Assembly (NCBI GenBank): GCA_019745775.1
Contig: JAIESR010000002.1
Span: 1 to 64,000 of the forward strand
Length of the DNA: 64,000 nt
Direction of reading: 5' to 3'
DNA from: Xanthobacteraceae bacterium
GTDB lineage: Bacteria; Pseudomonadota; Alphaproteobacteria; Rhizobiales; Xanthobacteraceae
This document shows, one piece after another, positions 53,192 through 61,766 of the stretch. Numbering within the stretch: position 1 is the stretch's first letter; each line of letters opens with the position of its first letter. Made by a program: the position numbers and the translations under genes. The notes under the pieces are model-generated. The model had not been told where the DNA came from. It saw only the letters and a list, made by a program, of their open reading frames with translations, and did not search any database.

Positions 53192-54640
53192 TCAGGCCCC
53201 GGTGGGCGCGTAAATCCAAAAGTCGCTGACCAGGCAGGCTCCCGTCGCTGGCAACGGACCGGGCACCTGCACGGCCGAGAAAGGATGGGGCTTCCCCGAG
53301 CGGTCCGACCAGGCGGCGGCCACCCCCGCGAAATCCCGGATGTCATTCAGGAAATATTGTGCACGCACCACGTTGTCCAACGATACGCCCACAGCTTTAC
53401 AGACCGCCTCCGCGTAGGACAGCACCATCGCGCCCTGGGCCTGCCCGGCAAGACTAATGGAGTCGAATGCGTGAGCGTCGGCGGCGGCCGGCACGCGACC
53501 ATCACGGCCGACCGCCATCAGGCCGGACGGAAAAACAAGCTCGCCGGCCCGAATGCAGGGTCCGTAGGTTGCGGCGGAGGGTATGTCGACCGTGACGACC
53601 TGCTTTTTGCGCTTTGCTCCGTTCTTGAGTGCGATCAGGTTGATTTCGAGCATGCTCTCGGTGGTGGAATAGTCCTTTGCGGTCGTCAGCGTCACCGCGC
53701 ACGGGATGTCGCGGAAATATTGCGACCATACGTCCATGAAATCGGGAAAGTTCTCGACGCCGCGGATATAGGCCTGCGCCTTCAGGCTTTGCTCGAGGCC
53801 TGAGCCCGCCGCCTTGAGCGAGGGCTCGAGCCGCTGCTTGATCACATAGTGAACCTGCCGCCGGAACGCGTTCTCTCCACCCCAGTTGCGCACCGGCGGG
53901 ATTGCGACGCCGGAGCCGAGCTGGCCATTCGCCTGTAACGCCTGGTTGCCGGCGACGAACACGTAGTCGTTGACGACGACCGCGGGATTGTAGCCGGACG
54001 CCGAGATCGCTTGGCCCGGAAGCGTGATTTTTTCAACGCTCCAGTCTTCGCCCGGGACAATGGCGATCATTGACATGTGTATGTTCGTTCGCGCGGTGAA
54101 GCAGCGCTCCATGATGATCGAGGTGCTCGGCGGGATGTAGTTTCCGAACTCGGCAAACCGCGCGAGGTGGTAGGCATGGACCGCCTGGCCCGTCGTATAG
54201 CACTGATCGACGCGCACGGCGTTCGGCAGGTCGGAGCCGAATTCCTTCAGGACGGCGCGCACGCGTTGAATAATGTAATCGGCCTCACGCCGCAGCGGCG
54301 GACGTCCGCTCAGGCGGTGCCCGGGCGGCCCCTCGACCTCGGGCGCGAGCCCGCGCTCGAAATCGAACGCCTCATGGCCATTGAGAAAAATCCAAGGCCC
54401 GGCCTTGACGGCATAGGCAAAGCTCGTCGCGCTGCCCGCCAGGCGTTTGACCGCTTTGACGGTGGGCGCGGCGGCCGCCGCAACGCCGGCGTTGGGGCGA
54501 GCCTGCGCCAGCCGGATATCGGGACCGCGTTCCCGGGCGTGTGAAGCGATTGACGGCGACAAGGCTGCCGCGCCGGCGAGCGACATGCTGTTGAGAAGGA
54601 AATTTCGCCGGTTACCGGTCGACCTCTGATGCCTGTGCAT
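53192..54640 (-). CDS. Exported protein with three tandem RidA/YjgF-like domains
   Basis: The ATG at 54640 has GAGGAC upstream. The 482-residue precursor has a twin-arginine-like signal (RRNFLLNSMSLAGAAALSPS). Three RidA-like units follow: about 65-205 (GPWIFLNGHEA...QRVRAVLKEFG...VDQCYTT...HMSMIAI), 220-350 (VFVAGNQAL...IKQRLEPSLKAAG...YIRGVENF...MLEINLIAL) and 355-480 (LVFPSGLMAVG...YAEAVCKAVGVSLDNVVRAQYF...SDFWIYAP). RidA is normally a homotrimer, so this may be a one-chain trimer. The catalytic Arg of RidA is replaced in every unit, so binding rather than deamination is likely. It heads a block with a VOC protein on the same strand. Confidence 0.85.
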   Translation of the reverse strand: MHRHQRSTGNRRNFLLNSMSLAGAAALSPSIASHARERGPDIRLAQARPNAGVAAAAAPTVKAVKRLAGSATSFAYAVKAGPWIFLNGHEAFDFERGLAPEVEGPPGHRLSGRPPLRREADYIIQRVRAVLKEFGSDLPNAVRVDQCYTTGQAVHAYHLARFAEFGNYIPPSTSIIMERCFTARTNIHMSMIAIVPGEDWSVEKITLPGQAISASGYNPAVVVNDYVFVAGNQALQANGQLGSGVAIPPVRNWGGENAFRRQVHYVIKQRLEPSLKAAGSGLEQSLKAQAYIRGVENFPDFMDVWSQYFRDIPCAVTLTTAKDYSTTESMLEINLIALKNGAKRKKQVVTVDIPSAATYGPCIRAGELVFPSGLMAVGRDGRVPAAADAHAFDSISLAGQAQGAMVLSYAEAVCKAVGVSLDNVVRAQYFLNDIRDFAGVAAAWSDRSGKPHPFSAVQVPGPLPATGACLVSDFWIYAPTGA

Positions 54641-54681
54641 GGTGTCCTCACAATTGCTTCGAAGCCCATGGGCAGCCCGGC

Positions 54682-55584
54682 TCACGTCGGCGGCCGGCTG
54701 AAATTCGTTATGAAGCCGGGAGCCGGAGGCACGCCCCAGATGCTGCCTTGGCTCCTGGTCCAAGTCTTCGGTCGCTGCGGCTGGTCGCGATGCCAGGGAC
54801 GCGGCTCGAAATAGCCGAGCTCTTCGTCGAGCATCTTGTCCAGTTCCGCATAGAGCTCGACGACCTGGCCGTCCTGGTTGCGGTGGAAAATGGCGATGTT
54901 GTGCCCGGGACCGAGCCGCAGCGGCCCCCAGAGGATGGGAATGTCCCTGCTCCCCAACAGCTCGCAGGAATTCTGGATGTGCCCGAAGTCGCGTAGCTCG
55001 AACGCGACATGGTGCATCGTCACCGCATCCCCCTTGATGAAGTTCACGGTATGATGGTCGGTATTGCAGCGCAGGAAGACAAAAAGATCCTCGATCCAAT
55101 CGGAGACGCGGAAACCGAGCACGCGCGCATAGAAATCCGCAATCGCTTTCGGGTCTGGCACGACGAATGCCAGGTGACCGATCTTGGTCGGACCGACGCC
55201 GGAACCATGATCGCGTTTCCCCAAGCCGTTCCATTCCGAGAACAATTCGATCGTGGTGCCCTTAGGGTCAGTGAATGAAACCGACTTGCCCTCGCCGGGT
55301 ACGGCGTCGCTGCGCCGCTCGGCCTTCAGCCCAAGATCCGCAAGTCGCCGCATCACATCGGAGAACTCCGAATTCGGCGAAATCTCAAACGTCAGCTTTT
55401 CGCATTGCGTCTGCGTCCCCAAACCAAGCTCGACCGCAAGCTGTCCGATCCTGGTGCTGAGAAACGCCTTGTTCTTGTCACGCGACGTCAACACCAGTCC
55501 AATCACCTCGGTGTAGTAGGCAATCGCTTTCTCGAGGTCCGGCGTCTCGAACGCCACATGCCCCAATCTTTTCGCTTGAATCAT
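54682..55584 (-). CDS. Two-domain VOC protein, extradiol-dioxygenase-like
   Basis: From the ATG at 55584 (300 residues) two glyoxalase-fold halves are visible: LGHVAFETPDLEKAIAYYTE (residues 7-26) and IGHLAFVVPDPKAIADFYA (near 140). The second half has the metal triad of type I extradiol dioxygenases: His in GHLAF, His in MHHVAFEL (near 202), Glu in VVELYAEL (near 255). It probably cleaves a catechol or a similar ring. Its stop is 41 bases upstream of the triple RidA gene start, so the two are cotranscribed. Confidence 0.85.
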   Translation of the reverse strand: MIQAKRLGHVAFETPDLEKAIAYYTEVIGLVLTSRDKNKAFLSTRIGQLAVELGLGTQTQCEKLTFEISPNSEFSDVMRRLADLGLKAERRSDAVPGEGKSVSFTDPKGTTIELFSEWNGLGKRDHGSGVGPTKIGHLAFVVPDPKAIADFYARVLGFRVSDWIEDLFVFLRCNTDHHTVNFIKGDAVTMHHVAFELRDFGHIQNSCELLGSRDIPILWGPLRLGPGHNIAIFHRNQDGQVVELYAELDKMLDEELGYFEPRPWHRDQPQRPKTWTRSQGSIWGVPPAPGFITNFSRPPT

Positions 55585-55734
55585 CGTCGTTTTGTCCCGG
55601 TTCTCGCTGATCGAGCGCCTTGTCGGCAATCGCCCGGATTGTAGCACAGGGCCTCCGTTGGCGGTCAGCGCGAGGTATCTTAGAATGCTCGGGAGCTTCA
55701 CCGGCACCGGGATGCCACAAGAGAGCCGCGCACA

Positions 55735-56709
55735 ATGTTGAAATGGATCGGCGTCTGGTCGGCCCTGCTTTCGATAGGCGGCGCGGCGGTGGCGCAAGCG
55801 CCGACCTATCCGAGCCGCCCGGTCACCATTGTCGTCACCGCGGCTGCCGGGGGCGTCAGCGACGTGATCGCGCGCGCGGTGGGTCAGCGCCTTTCGGCGC
55901 TCTGGAAGCAGCAGGTCATCATCGAGAATCGGGGCGGCGCTGCGCACACCATTGGAGCAGCCGCGGTCGCCAAGGCGACGCCCGATGGTCACACGCTGAT
56001 GATTGCGGAGTCTGGAACGTTCGTCACCAATCCGCTCCTCTATGACAAGGGCAAGCTGCCCTTCGATGTCGAGAAGGAGATAGCGCCGATCACCGGGCTC
56101 GTGCGCATCAACCACGCGCTCGCCGTTCATCCGGGACTGCCGGTCGCCAACTTTCGAGAGCTGATCGAGCTCGGGCGGCAGAAGCCCGGTGAAATTCCCT
56201 ACGCCACCACCGGGATCGGCGCGGCCACGCACCTGAATGTCGCACGGCTCGAGAGCATGGCAGGCGCGAAATTCCTTGCGGTTCACTATCGCGGCGCGGC
56301 GCCGGCCTTCAGCGACGTCGTGGCCGGGCACGTCAAATTCATGCTGATCAGCATGAGCACGACGATCCAGCCGTTCCAGCAGGGTCAGATCAAACTCCTG
56401 GGGATCGGCGGCCTACAGCGCCTGCCGCAGTTTCCCTCGATCCCGACATTGGCCGAAGCCCTTCCGGGCTATCGGGCCGGGACCTGGTTCGGGCTCGCCA
56501 CGACGGGCGGAACCCCGAACGACATCGTCATGAAGGTCAACCAGGAGGTTACGCAAATCCTGGCTGACCCTGAATTCCGCGCAAAATTCCTCGAACCTCA
56601 GCTGTTCGAATCCATGGTGAGCTTGCCGGATCGATTTGCCGAGGACATAAGGGCCGAGCGGGAGACTTGGCGGAGCATTATCAGTAAGGCAAAAATCCGC
56701 ATCGAGTGA
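55735..56709 (+). CDS. Bug-type tricarboxylate receptor
   Basis: The 324-residue periplasmic receptor has a signal peptide (WIGVWSALLSIGGAAVAQA) and Bug motifs: YPSRPVTIVVTAAAGGVSD, VIIENRGGAAHTIGA, ATPDGHTLMI, FLAVHYRGAAPAFSD, FPSIPTLAEALPGYR and VMKVNQEVTQIL. No membrane partners are near. It is divergent from the VOC-RidA operon, which suggests that its ligand may be the compound those enzymes act on. Confidence 0.9.
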   Translation: MLKWIGVWSALLSIGGAAVAQAPTYPSRPVTIVVTAAAGGVSDVIARAVGQRLSALWKQQVIIENRGGAAHTIGAAAVAKATPDGHTLMIAESGTFVTNPLLYDKGKLPFDVEKEIAPITGLVRINHALAVHPGLPVANFRELIELGRQKPGEIPYATTGIGAATHLNVARLESMAGAKFLAVHYRGAAPAFSDVVAGHVKFMLISMSTTIQPFQQGQIKLLGIGGLQRLPQFPSIPTLAEALPGYRAGTWFGLATTGGTPNDIVMKVNQEVTQILADPEFRAKFLEPQLFESMVSLPDRFAEDIRAERETWRSIISKAKIRIE

Positions 56710-56818
56710 CGCGCGGGTCTATTCGACGCTATGGTCCATAGGCTCGAGGACGCGACCCGACCTCCGGCCAACCAGCCGCAACAGCCGCGGCACTGTGACT
56801 TTCAAAGACCGCATTCCG

Positions 56819-57274
56819 TCAATTGCGCTCGCCGATCACCGCCACCGCCTGGATCTCGACCAGGATTTCCGGCCGCGCGAAATCGCTCGCCGTGATCAGC
56901 GCGCTCGCGGGAAATCCGCTCTTGAACGTCTCGGCGCGCACCTTCACGAATTCGTCGCCGTCGCTCTGATGGCGGATGAACACCGTCATGGTCACGACAT
57001 TGGCGAGCGTGCCGCCGACGCGCTTTAAAGTAGCGTCGATCTCGCGAAACGCCTGGCGCGCCTGTTCGCCGAAAGTCTTGATCGTCGAGCCGTCCGCCGC
57101 GCGCGAGCCGCCCATGCCGGCGAGCCACACGATGCGACCGCCCTCGGTGATCACGGCGGGCGAATAGGCGCGCTCCTTCATGCGCGGCGTGCCCTCGAGC
57201 CGTTCAGCGGCGCTGGCGGGTGTGGTGGCGAGGGCGGCGATCAGGATGGCTGCGGCGATGCGGAGCACGGTCAT
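56819..57274 (-). CDS. Periplasmic single-domain RidA-like protein
   Basis: The 151-residue precursor has a signal peptide (AAAILIAALATTPASA). The RidA unit shows AYSPAVITEGGRIVWLAG, GEQARQAFREIDATLKRVGG, VVTMTVFIR and FPASALITASDFARPEILVEIQAVA. The Arg that binds the imine carboxylate in RidA is Ser here (PASALI), so enamine deaminase activity is doubtful. It is the second RidA-like gene within 4 kb, convergent with the Bug receptor gene. Confidence 0.87.
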   Translation of the reverse strand: MTVLRIAAAILIAALATTPASAAERLEGTPRMKERAYSPAVITEGGRIVWLAGMGGSRAADGSTIKTFGEQARQAFREIDATLKRVGGTLANVVTMTVFIRHQSDGDEFVKVRAETFKSGFPASALITASDFARPEILVEIQAVAVIGERN

Positions 57275-57428
57275 GGTCGGTTTCCTTTGGCGGTAGACGC
57301 GGGTTCAGGCGTGGCGCGCCTATCTTACGAGCAAGGACTTTCCGTTGTCTTCTTCCGCCCTCCCTGCCTTCCTATGGTCGGGTCATCTGCGCCCGCTCGC
57401 ACGATGCACCGCGCAGCCCGGGCGATCG

Positions 57429-57553
57429 CATCGAGGCCGCCGCCAACCTGCTCTCTCTCTGCGCGCGCTCGACGCCGCCGCCGCGACCGCCATCGGGGCA
57501 ATGCCTGTGCCGCATGACGGGCTCGGCGAGGCGCTCAAGCGCACCGCCGCGCC
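57429..57553 (+). pseudogene. Degenerate second copy of the tsaC 3' end
   Basis: This stretch aligns with 53000-53135 of tsaC: CATCGAGGCCGCCGCCAACC is shared, and GCGCGCGCTCGACGCCGCCG and GGCTCGGCGAGG also match, with scattered changes and a 12-base deletion. In one frame it reads LRALDAAAATAIGAMPVPHDG as in tsaC (LRALDAAGATAIAVMPVPHEG). It lacks the rest of the gene. The direct repeat brackets the block 53192-57274. Confidence 0.85.
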
Positions 57554-57663
57554 AAGAATCGTGACCCGTCGCCCTTGACGTTCCAGCTATCGTGACTATA
57601 TTCCCATAACGTGCTGCTGCGGCGGGGCCTCTGGCGCCGAACAATGGCGATCCGCGATTCGGT

Positions 57664-57769
57664 GGTAAGAGCTGTAAGAATGTAAGATTGGGGGCTCAAG
57701 GCCCTGATGATGCGAGATAATTGTGTGATTTTTCGATCTTACAGCGTCGCCGCCGGCGCGTAAGATTGC
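57664..57769. promoter_or_regulatory. Cluster of GTAAGA repeats before the FAD oxidase
   Basis: GTAAGA occurs at 57665, 57674, 57682 and 57760 on the plus strand and inverted (TCTTAC) at 57737. The best pair is TGTAAGATTG (57681-57690) with CGATCTTACA (57734-57743), an inverted repeat matching nine of ten bases; a third CGTAAGATTG lies at 57759-57768. The last copy ends 16 bases before the oxidase ATG. This looks like an operator array for a regulator not encoded nearby. Confidence 0.55.
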
Positions 57770-57784
57770 AAGAGAAAGCGCCGC

Positions 57785-59215
57785 ATGAACGTCGTCGAAC
57801 GTCCCGTCAAAGTCCTGCCGCCCGAGCTGCTCTCGCGCTTCGCCGCCATCGTCGGCGAACGCTACGCGCTCACCCAAGCGAACGACATCGCGCCTTACAT
57901 GGCCGAGGAGCGCCAGCTCTATCACGGCCGCTCGCCGATGGTGCTGCGGCCGGGCTCGACCGCCGAAGTCTCCGCCATCCTGAAGCTCGCGAACGAGACC
58001 GCCACGCCGATCGTCCCGCAGGGCGGCAATACCGGCCTGGTCGGCGGACAGACGCCGCATCACGGCGAGGTGCTGCTTTCGCTCAAGCGCATGGACAAGA
58101 TCCGCGAGGTCGACGCGACGTCGAACACCATGACTTGCGAGGCCGGCGTCGTCCTGATCAAGGCGCAGGAAGCGGCCGAGGCGGCGAACCGGCTGTTCCC
58201 GCTCTCGCTCGGCGCGGAGGGAAGCTGCACGATCGGCGGCAACCTCTCGACCAATGCCGGCGGCACCGGGGCGCTGGCCTACGGCGTCGCGCGCGAGCTG
58301 GTGATGGGGCTCGAAGTCGTGCTCGCGGACGGGCGGGTGCTCAACAACCTGCGCAAGCTCAAGAAGGACAACACCGGCTACGACCTGCGCCACATCTTCG
58401 TCGGCGCGGAAGGCACGCTCGGCATCATCACCGCGGCGGTGCTGCGGCTGTTCCCGCGCCCGCGCGCGGTCGAGACGGCGTTCATCGGCGTGCCCTCGCC
58501 ATATGAGGCGCTCGCGCTCCTCAATCTCGCCTATGAGCGCGCCGGCGGCGGCGTGACGAGCTTCGAACTGATCCCGCGCATCGCGCTCGAATTCGCGGTG
58601 AAACACGCGCCGATGTGCCGCGACCCGCTTTCCGGCCGGCATCGCTGGTACGTGCTGATGGAATTGTCGACCCAGGCGCGCGACGGCCTGCGCGCGATCA
58701 TGGAAGACATTCTGTCCGCCGGCGTCGAGCGCAAGCTGATCGAGGACGCGACCATCGCCGAGAGCCTCGACCAGACCAAGGGTCTGTGGCTGCTGCGCCA
58801 CCACATCGCCGACACGCAGAAATACGAAGGCGGCTCGATCAAGCAGGACGTCTCGGTGCCGGTGAACGCGGTGCCGGATTTCATCGCCGAAGCGACCGCC
58901 CGGGTCGAGGCGCTGGTTCCGGGCTGCCGTCCGGTGCCGTTCGGCCATCTCGGCGACGGCAACATCCACTACAACGTCTCGCAGCCGGTCGGCGCCGACC
59001 GCGCCGAATTCCTCAAGCGCTGGGACGAAGTCAACGACGCGGTGTTCGGCGTGGTCGCGAAATATGCCGGCTCGATCTCGGCCGAGCACGGCATCGGCGT
59101 GATGAAGCGCGCGTTGCTGCCGTCAGTAAAGGACCCCGTGGCCTATGAGCTGATGTGCAGCCTCAAGCGCATGCTCGATCCAAACGGCATATTGAATCCA
59201 GGCAAGGTGCTGTGA
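57785..59215 (+). CDS. FAD-linked oxidase of the GlcD/D-lactate dehydrogenase type
   Basis: The 476-residue flavoenzyme has the FAD (PCMH-type) domain (VLRPGSTAEVSAILKLANE, VPQGGNTGLVGGQ, LSLGAEGSCTIGGNLSTNAGG, FVGAEGTLGIITAAVLRL) and the C-terminal oxidase domain (GHLGDGNIHYNVSQP, SAEHGIGVMKR). Members oxidise 2-hydroxy acids such as D-lactate, glycolate or D-2-hydroxyglutarate. The GTAAGA repeats upstream suggest specific regulation. Its neighbours before the inserted block would have been tsaC. Confidence 0.93.
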   Translation: MNVVERPVKVLPPELLSRFAAIVGERYALTQANDIAPYMAEERQLYHGRSPMVLRPGSTAEVSAILKLANETATPIVPQGGNTGLVGGQTPHHGEVLLSLKRMDKIREVDATSNTMTCEAGVVLIKAQEAAEAANRLFPLSLGAEGSCTIGGNLSTNAGGTGALAYGVARELVMGLEVVLADGRVLNNLRKLKKDNTGYDLRHIFVGAEGTLGIITAAVLRLFPRPRAVETAFIGVPSPYEALALLNLAYERAGGGVTSFELIPRIALEFAVKHAPMCRDPLSGRHRWYVLMELSTQARDGLRAIMEDILSAGVERKLIEDATIAESLDQTKGLWLLRHHIADTQKYEGGSIKQDVSVPVNAVPDFIAEATARVEALVPGCRPVPFGHLGDGNIHYNVSQPVGADRAEFLKRWDEVNDAVFGVVAKYAGSISAEHGIGVMKRALLPSVKDPVAYELMCSLKRMLDPNGILNPGKVL

Positions 59216-59420
59216 GCCTGCGCGACGATTCGCATTGCAATACCGGCATTCAGCTATTCTTCACCGTGCCGCTTTTTGACAGTTCGCCAAGTGCCGGTAT
59301 TTCCAGGATTCATTCAATCTTAAGCTCGATCAAGCCGTTGGAATTAACCGGGATGAAAAGGACCAGCGTGTAACAACGCACCACCACAAGACCGCTGGCG
59401 CGAAGGAATCGCGACCACGC

Positions 59421-61382
59421 ATGCAAACCGCACAGGGGGCTGTGGACGTGAGCCTCGACCAGTTCCGCGCCGCTGCGCCTGCACCAGCTGCAACGCGCCC
59501 TTCGCCGATGGCCGCGCCGGGCATGGCCCCGCAGGCCGCGCCCGCCATCGGCAGCGTGCTCGCGGTCAACGGCGCGCAAGCCACCGTCGGCCTTTTGCCC
59601 GCGCGCGCCGGCACCTCCGACGATGCGCGCGCGACCGTCGGCAAGTTCCTCTGCATTCCCGGCAGCAGATCTCTCATCATCGGCCTGATCACCAACGTGT
59701 CGGTTGAAGTGCCCTCGACTGCCCGCGACAAAGGCTTCGTCGCGAGCGCCAAGCTCGACCTGCTGGGCGAGATCATCCGCGACGCCGCGCGCGGTCCGCG
59801 TTTCCAGCGCGGCGTCGCGAGCTATCCCGCGATCGGCGACGGCGTCACCATGATGTCGAATGCAGACCTGCGCATCATCTACGAGATGTCCGGATCGGGC
59901 CTGATCAATATCGGTCACCTCCAGCAGGACCCGAGTGTCGGCGGCTTCGTCAACGGCAGCGAGATGGTCGGCAAGCACTTCGCTGTGTTGGGCACCACCG
60001 GCGTCGGCAAGTCGTCGGGCGTCGCCATCATCCTGAACGAGCTGCAGCGGTCGCGTCCCGACCTGCGCATCTTCCTGGTCGATCCGCACAACGAATACGG
60101 CCGCTTCTTCGACGACAGCGCGCAGGTGCTTACGCCACGCAATCTCAAGCTGCCATTCTGGCTGTTCAATTTCGAGGAAATCGTCGACGTCTTCTTCCGC
60201 GGTCGCCCGGGCATTGACGAGGAGGTCGAAATCCTTTCCGAGGTGATCCCGCTCGCGAAGGGCATGTACACCCAGTATCGCGGCTCGACCAACCGGCTCG
60301 CGGCCAAGGTGGCCGATCCCCGGAATTGCGGTTTCACCGTCGAGACGCCGGTCCCCTACCGCCTCGCGGACCTTATCGGCCTGATCGTCGAGCGGATGGG
60401 CAAGCTCGAAAACCGCCCCTCGCGCATGTTCCATCACCGGCTGCTGACCCGGATCGAGACACTCCGCAACGACCCGCGCTACGCCTTCATGTTCGACAAC
60501 GCCAACGTCGGCGGCGACACGATGGCGGAGGTGCTGAGCCAGCTGTTCCGGATGCCCGCGAACGGCAGGCCGATGACGATCATGCAGCTTGCCGGCTTCC
60601 CGTCCGAGGTCGTCGACGCCGTGATGTCGGTCTTGTGCCGCATGGCGTTCGACTTCGGCCTTTGGAGCGAAGGCGCGATCCAGTTGCTGTTCGTCTGCGA
60701 GGAGGCGCACCGTTACGCTTCCAACGACAAGAAAATCGGCTTCGGCCCGACCCGCCGCGCGATCTCGCGCATCGCCAAGGAAGGCCGCAAGTACGGCGTG
60801 TTCCTGGGCCTGATCACCCAGCGCCCGGCCGAGCTCGATCCCAACATCATCTCCCAGTGCAGCACGCTGTTTACGATGCGGCTGTCGAATGAAAGCGACC
60901 AGGCGTTCGTGCGATCGGCGGTGTCGGACGCGGCCGCGAGCCTCTTGTCCTTCCTGCCGTCGCTCGGGACCCGTGAAGTATTCGCGTTCGGCGAGGGCGT
61001 CGCGCTGCCGACACGGCTGACGTTCCGGGAACTGCCGGCCCACCTGCGCCCGAAGGGCGAGCACATCGGCGAGGTCGGCAATGTCGAATCGCCGGAGTTC
61101 ATCACGTCCGTGATCGAGCGCTGGCGCTCCTCGACCACGAGTCAGCGCCGGCCGGAAGACGCGGGCTCGGAATTCGGTGCCTTCACCGAACAGGCGCCTT
61201 CGGTGCAAGCGGCACCCCCGCCGCGGCCGGCGCCAGCGCCCGACCACGATCACTTCCGCGTCCTGAAGCGACCGCTCAACAGCGAGCCGGCCGTGGCGCC
61301 GACCGCAGGCCCGTCGCTGCGCACGCCGCAATCCGCCGGTGGCGGACTCACGCCCGGCCAGCCGCGTTGGCCGACGCGCTAA
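59421..61382 (+). CDS. HerA/DUF87-type ATPase
   Basis: The 653-residue protein starts with an Ala/Pro-rich stretch, then a HAS-barrel-like region (SVLAVNGAQATVGLLPA, LIIGLITNVSVEVP). The ATPase core has Walker A GTTGVGKSS (near 191), FLVDPHNEYG (near 218), Walker B LLFVCEEAHRYA (near 424) and LGLITQRPAELDPNIISQCSTLF (near 470). The last 120 residues are Pro-rich and probably disordered. HerA hexamers translocate DNA, often with the nuclease NurA. No nuclease gene is adjacent. Confidence 0.92.
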   Translation: MQTAQGAVDVSLDQFRAAAPAPAATRPSPMAAPGMAPQAAPAIGSVLAVNGAQATVGLLPARAGTSDDARATVGKFLCIPGSRSLIIGLITNVSVEVPSTARDKGFVASAKLDLLGEIIRDAARGPRFQRGVASYPAIGDGVTMMSNADLRIIYEMSGSGLINIGHLQQDPSVGGFVNGSEMVGKHFAVLGTTGVGKSSGVAIILNELQRSRPDLRIFLVDPHNEYGRFFDDSAQVLTPRNLKLPFWLFNFEEIVDVFFRGRPGIDEEVEILSEVIPLAKGMYTQYRGSTNRLAAKVADPRNCGFTVETPVPYRLADLIGLIVERMGKLENRPSRMFHHRLLTRIETLRNDPRYAFMFDNANVGGDTMAEVLSQLFRMPANGRPMTIMQLAGFPSEVVDAVMSVLCRMAFDFGLWSEGAIQLLFVCEEAHRYASNDKKIGFGPTRRAISRIAKEGRKYGVFLGLITQRPAELDPNIISQCSTLFTMRLSNESDQAFVRSAVSDAAASLLSFLPSLGTREVFAFGEGVALPTRLTFRELPAHLRPKGEHIGEVGNVESPEFITSVIERWRSSTTSQRRPEDAGSEFGAFTEQAPSVQAAPPPRPAPAPDHDHFRVLKRPLNSEPAVAPTAGPSLRTPQSAGGGLTPGQPRWPTR

Positions 61383-61398
61383 TTGGCGAAATCGACGT

Positions 61399-61641
61399 CT
61401 ACACTTTGCGGTCGAAGGTCGGCTTGGGCGGCACCGTCGCTTTGGGCGTTGCAGTCGCGTCGGGAGCGGAAGCCGCGGAAACTTCCCTTACCGCCACCGC
61501 CATGTTGATGCGCACGAGATTGCGGGCGTGACGGAATGCCAGGTCGCGCTCCGCCACGCTGAGGTTGGGGTCCTTCGCCCGCTTATGCAGCCGCTGCGCG
61601 AGCAGAAACCGTTGCTGCGATGTCATCCCGTTGACGGTCAT
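61399..61641 (-). CDS. Small hypothetical helical protein
   Basis: The 80-residue product is helical for residues 1-50 (TSQQRFLLAQRLHKRAKDPN, AERDLAFRHARNLVRIN) and ends in an Ala/Thr/Pro-rich tail. An internal ATG five codons in is possible. It is convergent with the HerA gene. The family looks conserved but I know no function. Confidence 0.6.
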   Translation of the reverse strand: MTVNGMTSQQRFLLAQRLHKRAKDPNLSVAERDLAFRHARNLVRINMAVAVREVSAASAPDATATPKATVPPKPTFDRKV

Positions 61642-61766
61642 CGACTTATGTTCTCATGGCAAACGCATTGCTGAAGACTTAGTCGCGCGGCATGCGCGCA
61701 TCAATGACGCCGGCGTGCCCGCATCCTTGAGGCCTGGTCGCGGCTCGCTGCACAAATTGATTCAAA

